Assembly (NCBI RefSeq): GCF_963678635.1 | Contig: NC_087062.1 | Span: forward strand, 26,870,833 to 26,934,832 | DNA length: 64,000 bases | Origin: Symsagittifera roscoffensis | Lineage: Eukaryota > Xenacoelomorpha > Acoela > Convolutidae | Direction: 5' to 3' | In this document: one piece after another, positions 12,701-26,540 of the stretch | Position numbering within the stretch: the stretch's first letter is position 1 | Layout: each line of letters opens with the position of its first letter | Translations under genes and position numbers: made by a program | The notes under the pieces: generated by a model | What the model was told of the DNA's origin: nothing | The model's input: only the letters and a program-made list of their open reading frames with translations | Database searches by the model: none

Positions 12701-13547
12701 TTAAACTTAATACAAAATCAAATTTAATCTAACCTTTCTCCAGAGTGACATTGGCAGTGTATGGGAACTTGACTCCCGGTGTGTCCTGACAGGGAAATAG
12801 GGATGGGCAGAATCTAGACTGACACTGAGTGTACAAATACGGCTTCTCTTTCCCACTCGTTTCCTCCTTCTCCATCCACTGCAGAGCAGTTACGTCAGCT
12901 GTCGTCTCAGAGACTAAATACAGGCAATGTATAAGAATAAATGGCAGATTTAGAATCTTTTTCGTAATTTCATTTAAGAAGAGAAATTTTGAAACCTTTC
13001 CAGTATGCATGTATTACAGCTTATAATATAAGTGGGTCCTATCAACGTTACAAAGTAGCGAGGGACAGAAAGTGCTATCAGGATTCAATATAGTTTACGA
13101 AAAGATGAATTCAAATTATAACGCTTCCCGTCATTCAATGGCATTTGAAAAATATGAGTTGCCTATTGAAAAATCCTAAGAGCGATAGTTACTATATGAT
13201 ACATATACATCACCTATTTTCACAAGCAACTCTTGGTCCACTTTAAGAGGTCCGACTTTACTTAGATCGATGCACAGCGCTTGATACACACTCGTTTCAG
13301 TTTGAAGCTCGAAAGCAGCCTCAACATACTCGTCGGAAGATTCTGGCACTTTTATGTGGACGGTTTTGGTAATCAACTTTTCCGTGTCAAGGAGCAATTT
13401 GGGTTCAACTTGTTTCACAGTAAACTTGGTTTCAGTCGATATTTTCAAGACTTTAGAATCAAAACATACTTCAATGTCCAAATGGAGACTTCGAATATTA
13501 AACGCAGAGTAGTTTGAAAAGGTGTTCGGGTCAGGTTTGTCATCCAT
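9782..13547 (-). pseudogene. Leukotriene A4 hydrolase copy 2, multiply broken
   Basis: The exons correspond to those of copy 1: 13214-13547, 12734-12913, 11990-12138, 10756-11737 and 9782-10007. Splice sites are preserved. Compared with copy 1 it has an extra base in exon 3 (a run of Gs at about 12057-12061, giving a stop near the end of exon 3), a TAA at 11638-11640 in place of the Cys254 codon, an extra base in exon 4 at about 11532-11534 just before the zinc site, a 14-base deletion at about 11209-11211 and a 1-base deletion at about 11123. The last two together remove 15 bases and restore the frame to each other. No full-length enzyme can be made. At most an N-terminal fragment lacking the zinc site would result. 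This is the most decayed copy in its 3' half. Confidence 0.88.
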
Positions 13548-16270
13548 GGTTAAAATAATTTGAAGTTAAAATCTGAAACAAACAATGATGAGTTTTAGCC
13601 ACATTCCAAATTATGACTCAGATTTAACAAAATGGTATTGAACATTTTTGTAGCGTAGACGTTTCAGGCTCATTAATTTTTGCAAAAAATATTATAAAGA
13701 CTAGCCAAAAATTAATCTATTAATAAAGAAACTGATTTCTGAGATAACTAATAAAGCTAGAACTAACGTAACCTGACCGCGAAGTATTGATATTTAATCG
13801 GTGTTGAGAGAAGCACAAAACAATCCGTCACATGGACCTCGCTGTTACACTCCCAAGACTACGAAGGAGAAAAACAATAATAAAATTATCAGAAAAAAAA
13901 TAATAAACATCGAAGATACTTAATAAATCACATGAAATTCAAAGCTAAACAGACAATTAAGTCTCAAATAAGATCCCTTTCAGCAAAGATTAGGATTGCA
14001 TCAAATTACCTGGTCTGCATTTTGCAGCTTTTCCGACCAATTTATCGCAAGAGGACAATAATCCTTTCACGTATTATGAAATCACGCTATATATTAATTA
14101 AGTTAATTTAACAGTATTTTAGCTTTTATTGGCAAATTGGTAAGGACTTTGAGTCTGCTAGGGAAATTATACGACCAACTGACTTGCCTCAATTTAATTT
14201 GGAATGGTTATTTGAGCACTTCAATTAAGTCAAGTTTACGCGGTGAGCATCATCGTAGGTGGGAAAAACAGCGCAGAATGCAAGTAATTAAAGCTCAAAA
14301 CTTTTCGAAAAATAATAATTAATATTCTAACGCAATAAGGTAGGTCCCTTTAAAACTTGCGATACATGAACAGTAAAAAACTGCGCTTGTAAAATCGGTT
14401 ACGAAACAACAAAGAAATAACAAAACAATTGAAAGAACTACAACAAAAACTATCCAGCGTTTTATCGATCTTGCAAAAACAACAAGCGGAAGTTTGTAGG
14501 AAACAAAATACTAGGTAGGTACAGACGCCGACAGAACTTGAACAAAATTTCCGACTCTTCCTGACGCAAGTGGTTTTGTTAAACAAGTTTTTCACCCGAA
14601 AAAAGTCTGTATTCAAAGTTGATAACGCTCGCTTGAAGTTAGATCCGGCCATTCAGCTAATACTGTCTCTACCCTTTATCTGTTTTCTCTCACTTTTCTA
14701 AACGCGTATCATATTGCCTTCAGCGAAATAGTCCTGGACAACGCAAAATTTGAATGTTCTATACTTTCAGTTCTTTATTCGCATAATTTTTGCTCCTATA
14801 AATCAGAATTGGGAGAAATTATGACGAACGGGGTTTCAAAGCGAATTCAGGTTCCTTAGTTCAGCCTTTTCTTTTGTAGAGTGTAGTTTTATATGAAGGC
14901 CCTTTACACTGTTTATTTAGATATGCTAATCAAAAATAACTGTCTTCGAAAAATTTGGTGCTTTTTGCTCAGCAACAGAGCACGCTATTTATTTGTTTGG
15001 TAGTTCGTTTAGATATGATCAAATAACATCTAACGCTACGGAGATTCCCAGATTGCTGTTCAACCAGCGCACAATATTTTGACTAAAATCATAGTGACTT
15101 TTTACAGCTTTTCACTTAACACAAATTCCATTGATTCTTACTTATTGCTTCAGACTGTCGCAACTAAATAATTAAAATATGCACATAAAATTTTTAGGCA
15201 AAAATTATTAGCCATTTATTCCATTGATTCTTGCTTATTTCTTCAGACTGTCGCAACTAAATAATTAAAATATGCACATAAAACTTTTAGGCAAAAATTA
15301 TTAGCCATTTATAGAGTTTTTTCAAAATTCACACCCTTGCATCACAACACGAAAAAAACCTTGGCAAATTAGTCGACAGAAATTGAACTACCAATATTTG
15401 CTCATGTTTCGCTATGCTTTGAAAAAACAACAACATGCCAAGACCAAACAACAACATGCGTTCAGTTTGAAAAAAAAACAACATGCCAAGACCATAAGGT
15501 ATGAAGTACGAATCGGAAAAAACTTAGAGCGGCAACAAAGCCGACAAGTCCTCACTCGATTTTTTTTGCAAATCAAACTTATCGTTTAGAAGGCTTGGAA
15601 ACAGAAGAAATTTGCGTTTCAGGGCCTGCAATGCACACATCTGTTCCCAGGACTTCCCCATGGAATAATTAAAAAACTGAACTCATGACAAACCAGAGCT
15701 GGTAAGTTTACAACCAACTAAAAAGTAAATTTTGAAAGGGCGTCTAAGACGCAAACATGCTCATAATTGATAGGGGATGACATTTTAAGGTAGACAGAAC
15801 CTCATAAGACAGTGTCAATGAAAAACTTGTTTTCAAAAATTATTAGTTGTGCAAGTTTGTACAGATTTATGCTAAAAGACACTTAAATCAATTTAAACAA
15901 CATTATGCTCAATGATGGAATGTAATTTATTTGCAACCGAAATTCAACAAACTTCTAATATTAGATTTTATTGTCAATAAAATGACTAAATTGTTCGGTT
16001 GAAGTCATTTTTTCGCCCCCAAAACGTACTTTATTAGCAAAGCTTGGTAAAAATTAATGCAACAATTCAGGCGGGTAAAATTATACAATACTCCAAGTAA
16101 TGGAAGTACAAAAAAACGATCTGATTAATACAGCACCATTAAAATCATATAGCATTTAGCAAAAAAAATCCAATTACAAAATATGTTTATTTACTTGAAG
16201 TAATGATAACACGATGAATCAGTTCAGAAACCAAAATCCAGTTGAAGACAGTTGTTAATTCATATTTATT
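13548..16270. other. Upstream region of copy 2 and spacer to copy 3
   Basis: 13548-14560 corresponds to 7512-8524, and 14561-16270 corresponds to 1860-3496. The spacer carries a ~95-bp tandem duplication at about 15125-15312 that is also present in the next unit. Nothing else is recognised. It is near-identical to 20046-22767, with only scattered single-base differences. Confidence 0.6.
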
Positions 16271-19200
16271 TTAGGCCTGCTCACTTTTCAACTTCAGGTC
16301 AATCGCGACCCAATCAGCTGAAATAGGGCTCATGTACTGTTTCATACTCAGGAAAGTGTCGATCGCCCTCTGCCGAGAACTCTCGTTTTCATAGAGCGAC
16401 ACGTACACAGGTCGGAGGAACTTCATTCGCCCGCATGTTTTCACCAGTTCCAGTGCCGGTTCGATGGAGGAATCGATCCCACTTTTGAGGCCCATTCTAA
16501 AACATAGGAGGTTACCAGAAAAGCATATTGTTGTGCTATTACAACAGAAAGTTCCGATCACAGATGCAATTTTAGAAATGATAAGTTTGAACCAAGCAAA
16601 ATTTAGCGAAATATAGAGACATCGACTGCAACGGTTTGAACTTAATTGGCTCTTAAAAATACCAAATATCTCTTCATATAGCAACTCAAAAAATAAAGAT
16701 TTCAAATTATTAAGAACTTCTATTATATGAAAAGAAACAATTTCCCAGTAATTTAGTTGAAACGGTCGCACCTGAAAGGTCTGCTTAAATTTCTGCTGTA
16801 AAAAGTTTATCAATTGCACATGATTTGTGCCGCAAAATTTTACCGAAAAAAAGTATCTGAGAAATTTCGTTGCAACTTCTCATTTTTGTTACATGTAAAC
16901 TTCGTTATAACTAGTCTGCCGCACACCTACTTCGAGCATTACCTTTTCTTTCAATTTTAAAGCTGAACCACTTCAGATATATATGGTAATTTATACTAAG
17001 CTATCGACAGACACGACACGCCTTCACTTCGTTAGAGCAATTTTAATGTGCAAAAAAAAAGAGTTCACTTTCATCAAAAATTTTCCGGAAATCCTCGAAA
17101 AAAAAACATAACTTGATAACCGGTATAACTGAAGTGCAATAGCGATTTTATATTTAAACGAACTAGTTCTTCTCAAAACAAATATTCTCTTAGAACCACT
17201 AATCTAACTGGTGTTTCTTTAACAGGCGCATTAGAATACCTTATCCAAGGGGTCCGCAGTTCAATGTTATTCGTGTCTCTCAGTTCAAGTTGTCCAGTCA
17301 ATTTTTCAAACTTGTCCTCCGGCCAAATCAATTCATGTTCTCTCAAAGTGCCCAAAATTGCAATTTTCAAGTCCTGACTCCACGTTTTCAGGTCCGGATA
17401 TTCGGCAACGATTCTATCGTAATCTTCAGCAGTGGAGGCTTCTATCCATTTTTGAACAACTTTTTTGCATTTATTAGTCAACGGATTATCCAAATCAATT
17501 GATACAACACTTTTTCCAGGACTTGTAAAAATCTGGTCCCAGGGTTGTGCTTTTAAGATGTCAGCTTTAGCTGGAAAGTACTTTATAAGATGCTCCAGCC
17601 ACGCTTTGGTCCTGATTGGTGTATCTTTGAAAGTCTCCACGTAGTTTTTGATATATGGCGCAAAAGCTTCGGGTCCGCCGACTAAACTTTCAACATAGGT
17701 TAGCAGCATGCATCCTTTTTCATAAGGCACTGTTGAGAAAGCATCTTCTGGGTCGCGATTGGTCAAATTTGGAACCAATGCTGTCAATTCTGGTTTCTGC
17801 AACCTTTCAAACTCTTCGAGACTATCGTTCAGGTGTTTTTGCTCCTTGTTCAACAGAAACTTGCGATATGTTTCATCTTTTTCCATCACCGCTTTTATTT
17901 TATCCTCAATGAATCTGGTCCAGCCTTCGTTCAGCCAGAAGTGCTCCCATGAGACGGTTGTTACCAGATTGCCAATCCACGAATGAGTAATTTCATGTGC
18001 CAAAACAGACACCCTAGATCTATCTCCTGTCAAGTAAAGTAGGCGACAAAAAGGTCATATTAGGATTCTCCATTCCTCCATAAGGAAAAGTCATAGGCAG
18101 CACCAGGAAATCATATCTCGTCCACTGATATGGCCCTTAAATACTTTCCGCAATTTGCAGGATACTCTCGACATCGGCAAATTCATAAGCACATCTATCA
18201 AGAATTCCTGGTTCAGTCCATACAGCGCATCGGTTCCTGCAAAACAAAAAGAATTTTCTAAAAATGGAAATCTCAAGCATATTCGCCTCTAAGAAGCTTC
18301 CATTGATCGAATTTAGTCCATTGATCGAATATTCATAGATAGATTACAGCCTAAGTTACTTTTAACACTTATTGCCGCGGTAAAGCATTGTCATCAGAGA
18401 TACTTGAATCACGCCACCAAAAACCCTACCATAAGGCTTCTATTGCATGACAATACCCTTTTCCTAGTATCGAAATATGACCACTCACCCGAAATCATGC
18501 TTGACTAGATTTCCCACAGCTATGGCAAAGAGATATGCAGGAATGGGTTGCTTCGGGGGAGAACTTGTAGCACATTTTGTTTTCTCCAGTCGCAGTTCCT
18601 TCTCCGTCGATGATGGCCGACATCACCACTGCCAGCCCTGCAAATCAGCTTCGTGTTCAACTTTTTAAGAAGTTCCAAATGCAAGAAATCACTCACCAAA
18701 GAGCTTGGAAAATGGTTAAACAAAAAGTGAAAACATCGTAGCTTCAAATTTTTGAACTCTTCGGTACAAAACTTTTCAAATTATTAGAAACTTTTTTTAG
18801 GACCCTTACTCTTTGATCTGCGTGTTCATTTCTGGTCACAATTTATCAACACTAAATCTAATTGATCAACTTTTGGGCCAAGAATTACACCACTATTGGA
18901 TGAAATAGACAGTAAAACCATTCATAGGTTATATCGTAACGTCACGCATTTAGCCATAATTACATGTAAAAACAAATCTGAAATTAAAAACTTGAAAATA
19001 AGAAATGTGAGAAGAAAATGGAAAAGAGCCAATTCCGGCTACAAATAAATGCAATTTTTAACCAAAAAAAAAAACAAATTTCAAATCCACACTGTTAAGC
19101 ATTGGGCAAAAGCATGGTTGAAATATTCTTATTTCCGCAGACTTTGTTGACCCTTCTTAATGAAGTATTTCTAAATCTGTACCAGTAAGTAAATATTTTT

Positions 19201-20045
19201 AAACTTAATACAAAATCAAATTTAATCTAACCTTTCTCCAGAGTGACATTGGCAGTGTATGGGAACTTGACTCCCGGTGTGTCCTGACAGGGAAATAGGG
19301 ATGGGCAGAATCTAGACTGACACTGAGTGTACAAATACGGCTTCTCTTTCCCACTCGTTTCCTCCTTCTCCATCCACTGCAGAGCAGTTACGTCAGCTGT
19401 CGTCTCAGAGACTAAATACAGGCAATGTATAAGAATAAATGGCAGATTTAGAATCTTTTTCGTAATTTCATTTAAGAAGAGAAATTTTGAAACCTTTCCA
19501 GTATGCATGTATTACAGCTTATAATATAAGTGGGTCCTATCAACGTTACAAAGTAGCGAGGGACAGAAAGTGCTATCAGGATTCAATATAGTTTACGAAA
19601 AGATGAATTCAAATTATAACGCTTCCCGTCATTCAATGGCATTTGAAAAATATGAGTTGCCTATTGAAAAATCCTAAGAGCGATAGTTACTATATGATAC
19701 ATATACATCACCTATTTTCACAAGCAACTCTTGGTCCACTTTAAGAGGTCCGACTTTACTTAGATCGATGCACAGCGCTTGATACACACTCGTTTCAGTT
19801 TGAAGCTCGAAAGCAGCCTCAACATACTCGTCGGAAGATTCTGGCACTTTTATGTGGACGGTTCTGGTAATCAACTTTTCCGTGTCAAGGAGCAATTTGG
19901 GTTCAACTTGTTTCACAGTAAACTTGGTTTCAGTCGATATTTTCAAGACTTTAGAATCAAAACATACTTCAGTGTCCAAATGGAGACTTCGAATATTAAA
20001 CGCAGAGTAGTTTGAAAAGGTGTTCGGGTCAGGTTTGTCATCCAT
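16271..20045 (-). pseudogene. Leukotriene A4 hydrolase copy 3, mosaic and broken
   Basis: Exons: 19712-20045, 19232-19411, 18489-18637, 17240-18236 and 16271-16496, with conserved GT-AG sites. It shares three disabling changes with copy 2: the extra base in exon 3 (149 instead of 148 bp), TAA at 18137-18139 at codon 254, and the extra base at about 18031-18033 ahead of the zinc motif. It lacks the two later deletions of copy 2. The segment left of about 17710 is nearly identical to copy 4. The segment right of about 17886 matches copy 2, including the exon 3 insertion. It is therefore a recombinant with its joint inside exon 4. The 3' part stays open from the zinc motif HEITH to the end. Confidence 0.88.
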
Positions 20046-22767
20046 GGTTAAAATAATTTGAAGTTAAAATCTGAAACAAACAATGATGAGTTTTAGCCAC
20101 ATTCCAAATTATGACTCAGATTTAACAAAATGGTATTGAACATTTTTGTAGCGTAGACGTTTCAGGCTCATTAATTTTTGCAAAAAATATTATAAAGACT
20201 AGCCAAAAATTAATCTATTAATAAAGAAACTGATTTCTGAGATAACTAATAAAGCTAGAACTAACGTAACCTGACCGCGAAGTATTGATATTTAATCGGT
20301 GTTGAGAGAAGCACAAAACAATCCGTCACATGGACCTCGCTGTTACACTCCCAAGACTACGAAGGAGAAAAACAATAATAAAATTATCAGAAAAAAAATA
20401 ATAAACATCGAAGATACTTAATAAATCACATGAAATTCAATGCTAAACAGACAATTAAGTCTCAAATAAGATCCCTTTCAGCAAAGATTAGGATTGCATC
20501 AAATTACCTGGTCTGCATTTTGCAGCTTTTCCGACCAATTTATCGCAAGAGGACAATAATCCTTTCACGTATTATGAAATCACGCTATATATTAATTAAG
20601 TTAATTTAACAGTATTTTAGCTTTTATTGGCAAATTCGTAAGGACTTTGAGTCTGCTAGGGAAATTATACGACCAACTGACTTGCCTCAATTTAATTTGG
20701 AATGGTTATTTGAGCACTTCAATTAAGTCAAGTTTACGCGGTGAGCATCATCGTAGGTGGGAAAAACAGCGCAGAATGCAAGTAATTAAAGCTCAAAACT
20801 TTTCGAAAAATAATAATTAATATTCTAACGCAATAAGGTAGGTCCCTTTAAAACTTGCGATACATGAACAGTAAAAAACTGCGCTTGTAAAATCGGTTAC
20901 GAAACAACAAAGAAATAACAAAACAATTGAAAGAACTACAACAAAAACTATCCAGCGTTTTATCGATCTTGCAAAAACAACAAGCGGAAGTTTGTAGGAA
21001 ACAAAATACTAGGTAGGTACAGACGCCGACAGAACTTGAACAAAATTTCCGACTCTTCCTGACGCAAGTGGTTTTGTTAAACAAGTTTTTCACCCGAAAA
21101 AAGTCTGTATTCAAAGTTGATAACGCTCGCTTGAAGTTAGATCCGGCCATTCAGCTAATACTGTCTCTACCCTTTATCTGTTTTCTCTCACTTTTCTAAA
21201 CGCGTATCATATTGCCTTCAGCGAAATAGTCCTGGACAACGCAAAATTTGAATGTTCTATACTTTCAGTTCTTTATTCGCATAATTTTTGCTCCTATAAA
21301 TCAGAATTGGGAGAAATTATGACGAACGGGGTTTCAAAGCGAATTCAGGTTCCTTAGTTCAGCCTTTTCTTTTGTAGAGTGTAGTTTTATATGAAGGCCC
21401 TTTGCACTGTTTATTTAGATATGCTAATCAAAAATAACTGTCTTCGAAAAATTTGGTGCTTTTTGCTCAGCAACAGAGCACGCTATTTATTTGTTTGGTA
21501 GTTCGTTTAGATATGATCAAATAACATCTAACGCTACGGAGATTCCCAGATTGCTGTTCAACCAGCGCACAATATTTTGACTAAAATCATAGTGACTTTT
21601 TACAGCTTTTCACTTAACACAAATTCCATTGATTCTTACTTATTGCTTCAGACTGTCGCAACTAAATAATTAAAATATGCACATAAAATTTTTAGGCAAA
21701 AATTATTAGCCATTTATTCCATTGATTCTTGCTTATTTCTTCAGACTGTCGCAACTAAATAATTAAAATATGCACATAAAACTTTTAGGCAAAAATTATT
21801 AGCCATTTATAGAGTTTTTTCAAAATTCACACCCTTGCATCACAACACGAAAAAAACCTTGGCAAATTAGTCGACAGAAATTGAACTACCAATATTTGCT
21901 CATGTTTCGCTATGCTTTGAAAAAACAACAACATGCCAAGACCAAACAACAACATGCGTTCAGTTTGAAAAAAAACAACATGCCAAGACCATAAGGTATG
22001 AAGTACGAATCGGAAAAAACTTAGAGCGGCAACAAAGCCGACAAGTCCTCACTCGATTTTTTTTGCAAATCAAACTTATCGTTTAGAAGGCTTGGAAACA
22101 GAAGAAATTTGCGTTTCAGGGCCTGCAATGCACACATCTGTTCCCAGGACTTCCCCATGGAATAATTAAAAAACTGAACTCATGACAAACCAGAGCTGGT
22201 AAGTTTACAACCAACTAAAAAGTAAATTTTGAAAGGGCGTCTAAGACGAAAACATGCTCATAATTGATAGGGGATGACATTTTAAGGTAGACAGAACCTC
22301 ATAAGACAGTGTCAATGAAAAACTTGTTCTCAAAAATTATTAGTTGTGCAAGTTTGTACAGATTTATGCTAAAAGACACTTAAATCAATTTAAACAACAT
22401 TATGCTCAATGATGGAATGTAATTTATTTGCAACCGAAATTCAACAAACTTCTAATATTAGATTTTATTGTCAATAAAATGACTAAATTGTTCGGTTGAA
22501 GTCATTTTTTCGCCCCCAAAACGTACTTTATTAGCAAAGCTTGGTAAAAATTAATGCAACAATTCAGGCGGGTAAAATTATACAATACTCCAAGTAATGG
22601 AAGTACAAAAAAACGATCTGATTAATACAGCACCATTAAAATCATATAGCATTTAGCAAAAAAAATCCAATTACAAAATATGTTTATTTACTTGAAGTAA
22701 TGATAACACGATGAATCAGTTCAGAAACCAAAATCCAGTTGAAGACAGTTGTTAATTCATATTTATT
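20046..22767. other. Upstream region of copy 3 and spacer to copy 4
   Basis: Non-coding, near-identical to 13548-16270 at an offset of about 6.5 kb. It includes the hairpin repeat at about 21067-21135 and the ~95-bp duplication at about 21623-21810. No gene is seen. Confidence 0.6.
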
Positions 22768-25700
22768 TTAGGCCTGCTCACTTTTCAACTTCAGGTCAAT
22801 CGCGACCCAATCAGCTGAAATAGGGCTCATGTACTGTTTCATACTCAGGAAAGTGTCGATCGCCCTCTGCCGAGAACTCTCGTTTTCATAGAGCGACACG
22901 TACACAGGTCGGAGGAACTTCATTCGCCCGCATGTTTTCACCAGTTCCAGTGCCGGTTCGATGGAGGAATCGATCCCACTTTTGAGGCCCATTCTAAAAC
23001 ATAGGAGGTTACCAGAAAAGCATATTGTTGTGCTATTACAACAGAAAGTTCCGATCACAGATGCAATTTTAGAAATGATAAGTTTGAACCAAGCAAAATT
23101 TAGCGAAATATAGAGACATCGACTGCAACGGTTTGAACTTAATTGGCTCTTAAAAATACCAAATATCTCTTCATATAGCAACTCAAAAAATAAAGATTTC
23201 AAATTATTAAGAACTTCTATTATATGAAAAGAAACAATTTCCCAGTAATTTAGTTGAAACGGTCGCACCTGAAAGGTCTGCTTAAATTTCTGCTGTAAAA
23301 AGTTTATCAATTGCACATGATTTGTGCCGCAAAATTTTACCGAAAAAAAGTATCTGAGAAATTTCGTTGCAACTTCTCATTTTTGTTACATGTAAACTTC
23401 GTTATAACTAGTCTGCCGCACACCTACTTCGAGCATTACCTTTTCTTTCAATTTTAAAGCTGAACCACTTCAGATATATATGGTAATTTATACTAAGCTA
23501 TCGACAGACACGACACGCCTTCACTTCGTTAGAGCAATTTTAATGTGCAAAAAAAAAGAGTTCACTTTCATCAAAAATTTTCCGGAAATCCTCGAAAAAA
23601 AAACATAACTTGATAACCGGTATAACTGAAGTGCAATAGCGATTTTATATTTAAACGAACTAGTTCTTCTCAAAACAAATATTCTCTTAGAACCACTAAT
23701 CTAACTGGTGTTTCTTTAACAGGCGCATTAGAATACCTTATCCAAGGGGTCCGCAGTTCAATGTTATTCGTGTCTCTCAGTTCAAATTGTCCAGTCAATT
23801 TTTCAAACTTGTCCTCCGGCCAAATCAATTCATGTTCTCTCAAAGTGCCCAAAATTGCAATTTTCAAGTCCTGACTCCACGTTTTCAGGTCCGGATATTC
23901 GGCAACGATTCTATCGTAATCTTCAGCAGTGGAGGCTTCTATCCATTTTTGAACAACTTTTTTGCATTTATTAGTCAACGGATTATCCAAATCAATTGAT
24001 ACAACACTTTTTCCAGGACTTGTAAAAATCTGGTCCCAGGGTTGTGCTTTTAAGATGTCAGCTTTAGCTGGAAAGTACTTTATAAGATGCTCCAGCCACG
24101 CTTTGGTCCTGATTGGTGTATCTTTGAAAGTCTCCACGTAGTTTTTGATATATGGCGCAAAAGCTTCGGGTCCGCCGACTAAACTTTCAACATAGGTTAG
24201 CAGCATGCATCCTTTTTCATAAGGCACTGTTGAGAAAGCATCTTCTGGGTCGCGATTGGTCAAATTTGGAACCAATGCTGTCAATTCTGGTTTCTGCAAC
24301 CTTTCAAACTCTTCGAGACTATCGTTCAGGTGTTTTTGCTCCTTGTTCAACAGAAACTTGCGATATGTTTCATCTTTTTCCATTACCGCTTTTATTTTAT
24401 CCTCAATGAATCTGGTCCAGCCTTCGTTCAGCCAGAAGTGCTCCCATGAGACGGTTGTTACCAGATTGCCAGTCCACGAATGAGTAATTTCATGTGCCAA
24501 AACAGACACCATAGATCTATCTCCTGTCAGTAAAGTAGGCGACAAAAAGGTCATATTAGGATTCTCCATTCCTCCATAAGGAAAAGTCATAGGCAGCACC
24601 AGGAAATCATATCTCGTCCACTGATATGGCCCTTAAATACTTTCCGCAATTTGCAGGATACTCTCGACATCGGCAAATTCATAAGCACATCTATCAAGAA
24701 TTCCTGGTTCAGTCCATACAGCGCATCGGTTCCTGCAAAACAAAAGGAATTTTCTAAAACTGGAAATCTCAAGAATATTCGCCTCTAAGAAGCTTCTTAA
24801 ATTTAGTCCATTGATCGAATATTCATAGATAGATTACAGCCTAAGTTACTTTTGACACTTATTGCCGCGTTAAAGCATTGTCATCAGAGATACTTGAATC
24901 GCGCCACCAAAAACCCTACCATACGGCTTCTATTTTATTAACAATTATCTATAGTGCATGACAATACCCTTTTCCTAGTATCGAAATATGACCACTCACC
25001 CGAATTCATGCTTGACTAGATTTCCCACAGCTATGGCAAAGAGATATGCAGGAATGGGTTGCTTCTGGGAGAACTTGTAGCACATTTTGTTTTCTCCAGT
25101 CGCAGTTCCTTCTCCGTCGATGATGGCTGACATCACCACTGCCAGCCCTGCAAATCAGCTTCGTGTTCAACTTTTTAAGAAGTTCCAAATGCAAGAAATC
25201 ACCCACCAAAGAGCTTGGAAAATGGTTAAACAAAAAAGGAAAACAACTTAGCTTCAAATTTTTGAACTCTTCGGTACAAAACTTTTCAAATTATTAGAAA
25301 CTTTATTTTAGGACCCTTACTCTTTGATCTGCGTGTTCATTTCTGGTCACAATTTATCAACTCTAAACCTAATTGATCAACTTTGGGGCCAAGAATTACA
25401 CCACTATTGGATGAAAAAGACAGTAAAACCATTCCTAGGTTATATCGTAACGTCACGCATTTAGCCATAATTACATGTAAAAACAAATCTGAAAATAAGA
25501 AATGTGAGAAGAAAGTGGAAAAGAGCCAATTCCGGCTACAAATAAATGCAATTTTTAACCAAAAAAAAACAAATTTCAAATCCACACTGTTAAGCATTGG
25601 GCAAAAGCATGGTTGAAATGTTCTTATTTCCGCAGACTTTGTTGACCCTTCTTAATGAAGTATTTCTAAATTTGTACCAGTAAGTAATTATTTTTAAACT

Positions 25701-26540
25701 TAATACAAAATCAAATTTAATCTAACCTTTCTCCAGAGTGACATTGGCAGTGTATGGGAACTTGACTCCCGGTGTGTCCTGACAGGGAAATAGGGATCGG
25801 CAGAATCTAGACTGACACTGAGTGTACAAATACGGCTTCTCTTTCCCACTCGTTTCCTCCTTCTCCATCCACTGCAGAGCAGTTACGTCAGCTGTCGTCT
25901 CAGAGACTAAATACAGGCAATGTATAAGAATAAATGGCAGATTTAGAATCACTTTCGTAATTTCATTTAAGAAGAGAAATTTTGAAACCTTTCCAGTATG
26001 CATGTATTACAGCTTATAATATAAGTGGGCCCAATCAACGTTACAAAGTAGCGAGGGACAGAAAGTGCTATCAGGATTCAATATATTTTACGAAAAGGTG
26101 AATTCAAATTATAACGCTTACCGTCATTCAATGGCATTTGAAAAATATGAGTTGCCTTTTGAAAAATCCTAAGAGCGATAGTTACTATATGATACATATA
26201 CATCACCTATTTTCACAAGCAACTCTTGGTCCACTTTAAGAGGTCCGACTTTACTTAGATCGATGCACAGCGCTTGACCCACACTCGTTTCAGTTTGAAG
26301 CTCGAAAGCAGCCTCAACATACTCGTCGGAAGATTCTGGCACTTTTATGTGGACGGTTCTGGTATTCAACTTTTCCGTGTCAAGGAGCAATTTGGGTTCA
26401 ATTTGTTTCACAGTAAACTTGGTTTCAGTCGATATTTTCAAGATTTTAGAATCAAAACATACTTCAATGTCCAAATGGAGACTTCGAATATTAAAAGCAG
26501 AGTAGTTTGAAAAGGTGTTCGGGTCAGGTTTGTCATCCAT
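22768..26540 (-). pseudogene. Leukotriene A4 hydrolase copy 4, single nonsense codon
   Basis: Exons: 26207-26540, 25727-25906, 25000-25147, 23737-24732 and 22768-22993. All splice sites, exon lengths and frames match copy 1. The only disabling change is TAA (24633-24635) at codon 254, where copy 1 has TGC for Cys; two bases differ. After it the frame stays open through GGMEN, HEITH and the C-terminal domain to the normal stop, so decay is minimal. A 253-residue N-terminal product is possible if it is transcribed. Homology to the other units stops about 320 bp upstream of the ATG, so it lacks the upstream region shared by the other copies and may have no promoter. Readthrough or a single revertible change cannot be excluded from sequence alone. 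Confidence 0.82.

Noticed and set aside
24632-24732. A hidden intron removing the stop codon of copies 2-4
   Set aside because: The only donor-like GTATTT and the next AG are about 20 bases apart, too short for an intron, and removal would delete conserved residues.
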